From JAAAOZ01 sp964496595 (GTDB lineage: Bacteria; Chloroflexota; Anaerolineae; B4-G1; SLSP01), in NCBI GenBank assembly GCA_964496595.1, contig CAZCAI010000210.1, positions 1-6,715 on the forward strand: 6,715 nucleotides of DNA, in the 5' to 3' direction. Below the pieces are notes generated by a model. The model was not told the origin of the DNA. It did not search any database and worked only from the letters and a program-made list of their open reading frames with translations. Shown in pieces: positions 5,080 to 6,715 of the stretch (position 1 is the first letter of the stretch; each line of letters begins with the position of its first letter). Made by a program: the position numbers and the translations under genes.

Positions 5080-6448
5080 CCTCGGCCTCTGTCGTTGACA
5101 TCTCGGCGGTCGAGTCCGCCTCTTCAGCCGAGGTAGCCTCGGGTTGGCCGGTGTGCTTCTCTATCAGCGCCGCCATCTCCGCGATCTGCGGCGCGTCCGG
5201 GCCGAGTTGCCGGGCCGCCGCGAGCGCATCCTCCGCCAGCGCGTATTCCCCCAGACGGATGTAAGCCAGCACCAACATCAATGCCGTCTCCAAACGCTTG
5301 TTCAAGCCCAGAGCGCGCCGCAGATGCAACGCCGCCAACGCCCACATCCGCCGCATTGCGGCGCGCTGCCCCGCAATGCGCAGCCCGATTTCGCTATCGA
5401 CAACGCCGCTGTCAATTTCCAGCATGATACGGTCCTCGTCCATCTCAAACTCTTCTTCGGCTCTGAGGAGAAAGATAAACACGGCAATCGCGCCGCCGAA
5501 GAGGAGCGCGGCCGTAATCGGCGTGACATAGTGCATAATGGTCAAGAATAATCGCACCTCATCCGGCGCGTTGGCGCGGATCGTGCTGATGACAACGGCC
5601 AGGAGCACCAACGACAAAACGATGCGCAGACCCGCCAAGCCCAATGCGCCGAAAAAGAGCTTGTGCCACCGGGGGATCAGAATCAGGAGGATCAACAAGG
5701 CAATCAACGAGGGAGCCATAGAGAGCCAAAATACCGTCCTCGGCAATAATTCAAAGAGCGCCTCGGTAATGTGAGGAGCTAACTCCATCTGACCACTGTA
5801 AATCGGCAGAAAATCTAAGTAGTTATCCACCCGCAACAATGCGCTCAAGTAAGTTAGCAAAAAAATCGGCAATAACAGCGCTAAGAATGCGTAAACGCCC
5901 TCTTGTCCCAAGAGCAGCGCATACCGCCGGGTGGGATCAGGGTATTCTCGTGTTCGCGTCCATAGGCCGCGCTCACAGGTCGGGCATCGTCGGTCACGAT
6001 ATTCCGTGGGCGCCGCGCAGTAAGGGCAATGCAACGGCTCCGTCAACATCTCAGGAAGACGATCCAGCATCGCGATGGGCACGGAGTCCTCGTATTTCGG
6101 CTGATCGACGCCCTGGTCGATGTAAGCGTCCCACTCCGGCGCCTGCTCCATCTCGACGTCCTCGAAGACGATGGGCGGCGGTCGTAGCTCGGAGAACAGG
6201 AGTTGGGCCGGCGCGTGGGAGGGATCCAACGTCAGCACATTTTCCAGACAGATGATCTGATCCTCTTGAGTGGGGACGACCTGGCTCAGCCACCACCAGG
6301 CGGTCACATTCTCCTCGTCGCGCGCGACGACCTGCATCAACAATTCGCGGGCGTGCGCCAGATCGCCGCGCTCGGCCGCCGCGATCCCGGCGTCTAATGT
6401 GGCCGCTACTGCTACGTTTACTGCTTCCTCGCCATCCAAATGCGCCAT
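5057..6448 (-). CDS. TPR / zinc-ribbon / four-helix membrane protein, 463 aa (paralog A)
   Basis: It has the same architecture as the downstream 529-aa protein, with one N-terminal TPR-like unit. Residue numbers here count from the ATG at 6451. The TPR-like unit (about 17-88) reads 'AGIAAAERGDLAHARELL...NVTAWWWLSQVV...CLENVLTLDP'. A zinc ribbon follows with Cys142, Cys145, Cys156 and Cys159 ('CPYCAAP...CPTC'). Four hydrophobic helices lie near 184-205, 238-260, 264-290 and 308-329. The C-terminal TPR-like part contains 'MWALAALHLRRAL' (369-381) and 'GPDAPQIAEMAALIEKH' (417-433). It ends in an acidic Ala/Glu/Thr-rich tail (about 437-464) that the paralog lacks. Two adjacent ATGs (6451 and 6448) are possible. 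AGGAG at 6455-6459 lies 3 nt from the first and 6 nt from the second, so 6448 is preferred. It is the middle gene of a minus-strand operon, 24-27 bp after the edge gene. Function unknown. Confidence 0.9.
   Translation of the reverse strand: MAHLDGEEAVNVAVAATLDAGIAAAERGDLAHARELLMQVVARDEENVTAWWWLSQVVPTQEDQIICLENVLTLDPSHAPAQLLFSELRPPPIVFEDVEMEQAPEWDAYIDQGVDQPKYEDSVPIAMLDRLPEMLTEPLHCPYCAAPTEYRDRRCPTCERGLWTRTREYPDPTRRYALLLGQEGVYAFLALLLPIFLLTYLSALLRVDNYLDFLPIYSGQMELAPHITEALFELLPRTVFWLSMAPSLIALLILLILIPRWHKLFFGALGLAGLRIVLSLVLLAVVISTIRANAPDEVRLFLTIMHYVTPITAALLFGGAIAVFIFLLRAEEEFEMDEDRIMLEIDSGVVDSEIGLRIAGQRAAMRRMWALAALHLRRALGLNKRLETALMLVLAYIRLGEYALAEDALAAARQLGPDAPQIAEMAALIEKHTGQPEATSAEEADSTAEMSTTEAEDGATTSA
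5086..5090 (-). promoter_or_regulatory. Shine-Dalgarno of paralog B inside paralog A coding sequence
   Basis: AGAGG (minus strand) lies 6 nt before the ATG at 5079. It is embedded in the last codons of the upstream paralog, consistent with reinitiation or coupling across the 23-bp overlap. Confidence 0.55.
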
Positions 6449-6454
6449 CATCTT

Positions 6455-6459
6455 CTCCT
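6455..6459 (-). promoter_or_regulatory. Shine-Dalgarno deciding the paralog A start
   Basis: AGGAG (minus strand) is spaced 3 nt from the ATG at 6451 and 6 nt from the ATG at 6448. The spacing favours the second ATG. Confidence 0.65.
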
Positions 6460-6475
6460 GGATCGCTGCGTTACC

Positions 6476-6715
6476 TCAGACAGAACCGCCGAAAGTGATG
6501 CCCCACCCTTGCACCATCTCGGCGACGGCGGCCCGCGTCGCTTCGGCCCCGAAGCCCCATGCCAGCAACATAAAGTAATCGCCCACGCCCCGCGCCCCAA
6601 AGTCGGCGCGCGTCGCGTAAAGCTCAACGAAGCCGGAAAGCGCTAAGAAGAGCACAGCAACGCCATAGGTGAGCCAGGAGAACCAGCGCAGGCGCTTCTC
6701 TGCCCCCTCGCCCAA
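6476..6715 (-). CDS. C-terminal part of a membrane protein of unknown function (cut by window edge)
   Basis: The frame is open to the right edge and ends with TGA at 6476-6478. The first visible codon is TTG, but there is no evidence that this is a start, so the 5' part is probably outside the window. The 79 visible residues contain a basic 'KRLRW' followed by one hydrophobic helix (about residues 11-33, 'WFSWLTYGVAVLFLALSGF'). After it comes a soluble tail with 'GDYFMLLAWGFGAEATRAAVAEM' character. From memory, similar helix-plus-'DY...WGFG' tails end many Chloroflexota membrane proteins of otherwise different content; this is not a functional assignment. The stop lies 24-27 bp before the start of paralog A, so it is probably the upstream gene of the same operon. 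Confidence 0.75.
   Translation of the reverse strand: MGEGAEKRLRWFSWLTYGVAVLFLALSGFVELYATRADFGARGVGDYFMLLAWGFGAEATRAAVAEMVQGWGITFGGSV

Noticed and set aside
5839..6255. 138-aa plus-strand open frame
   Set aside because: It is antisense to the zinc ribbon and first helix of paralog A. It is Arg/Pro-rich with no domain.

Overview
The window looks like a GC-rich bacterial chromosome segment, most likely from a Chloroflexota (Anaerolineae-like) genome. That placement is inferred from the style of the TPR/zinc-ribbon membrane proteins, the 'WGFG' membrane-protein tail and the palindrome-rich intergenic DNA. No rRNA or other marker gene is present to confirm it.

Layout. Positions 1-176 are a leader region ending in a strong Shine-Dalgarno. 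Positions 177-944 (+) encode a 255-aa conserved-looking protein of unknown function. A 115-bp gap follows, holding a hairpin built from 7-bp units. Positions 1060-3108 (+) encode a complete 682-aa membrane-bound ion-translocating pyrophosphatase (HppA) with all signature motifs and the Lys/Thr pair of the K+-independent H+-pumping type. A strong intrinsic terminator (3135-3173) closes this plus-strand unit.

The 381-bp gap between the convergent units (3109-3489) is not empty. It holds a 205-bp non-coding element (3223-3427) with imperfect terminal inverted repeats of about 26 bp, bracketed by a perfect 9-bp direct repeat. This is the signature of a miniature inverted-repeat transposable element (MITE). 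Its interior is a run of six short hairpins that could fold into a multi-branched structure.

The right half is a minus-strand operon, read right to left. It starts with the C-terminal part of a membrane protein cut by the window edge (6476-6715), then two paralogous membrane proteins (5057-6448 and 3490-5079) that overlap by 23 bp. Both paralogs have the order TPR-like repeats, four-cysteine zinc ribbon, four membrane helices, C-terminal TPR-like repeat. The downstream copy has two N-terminal repeat units and the upstream copy one, so they look like a tandem duplication that diverged by repeat gain or loss. Their function is unknown; an assembly, scaffolding or sensing role at the membrane is only an inference.

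HppA is the only gene with a firm biochemical assignment: it couples pyrophosphate hydrolysis to ion export. The best candidates for something undescribed are the MITE with its hairpin-array cargo and the paralogous TPR/zinc-ribbon/membrane pair.
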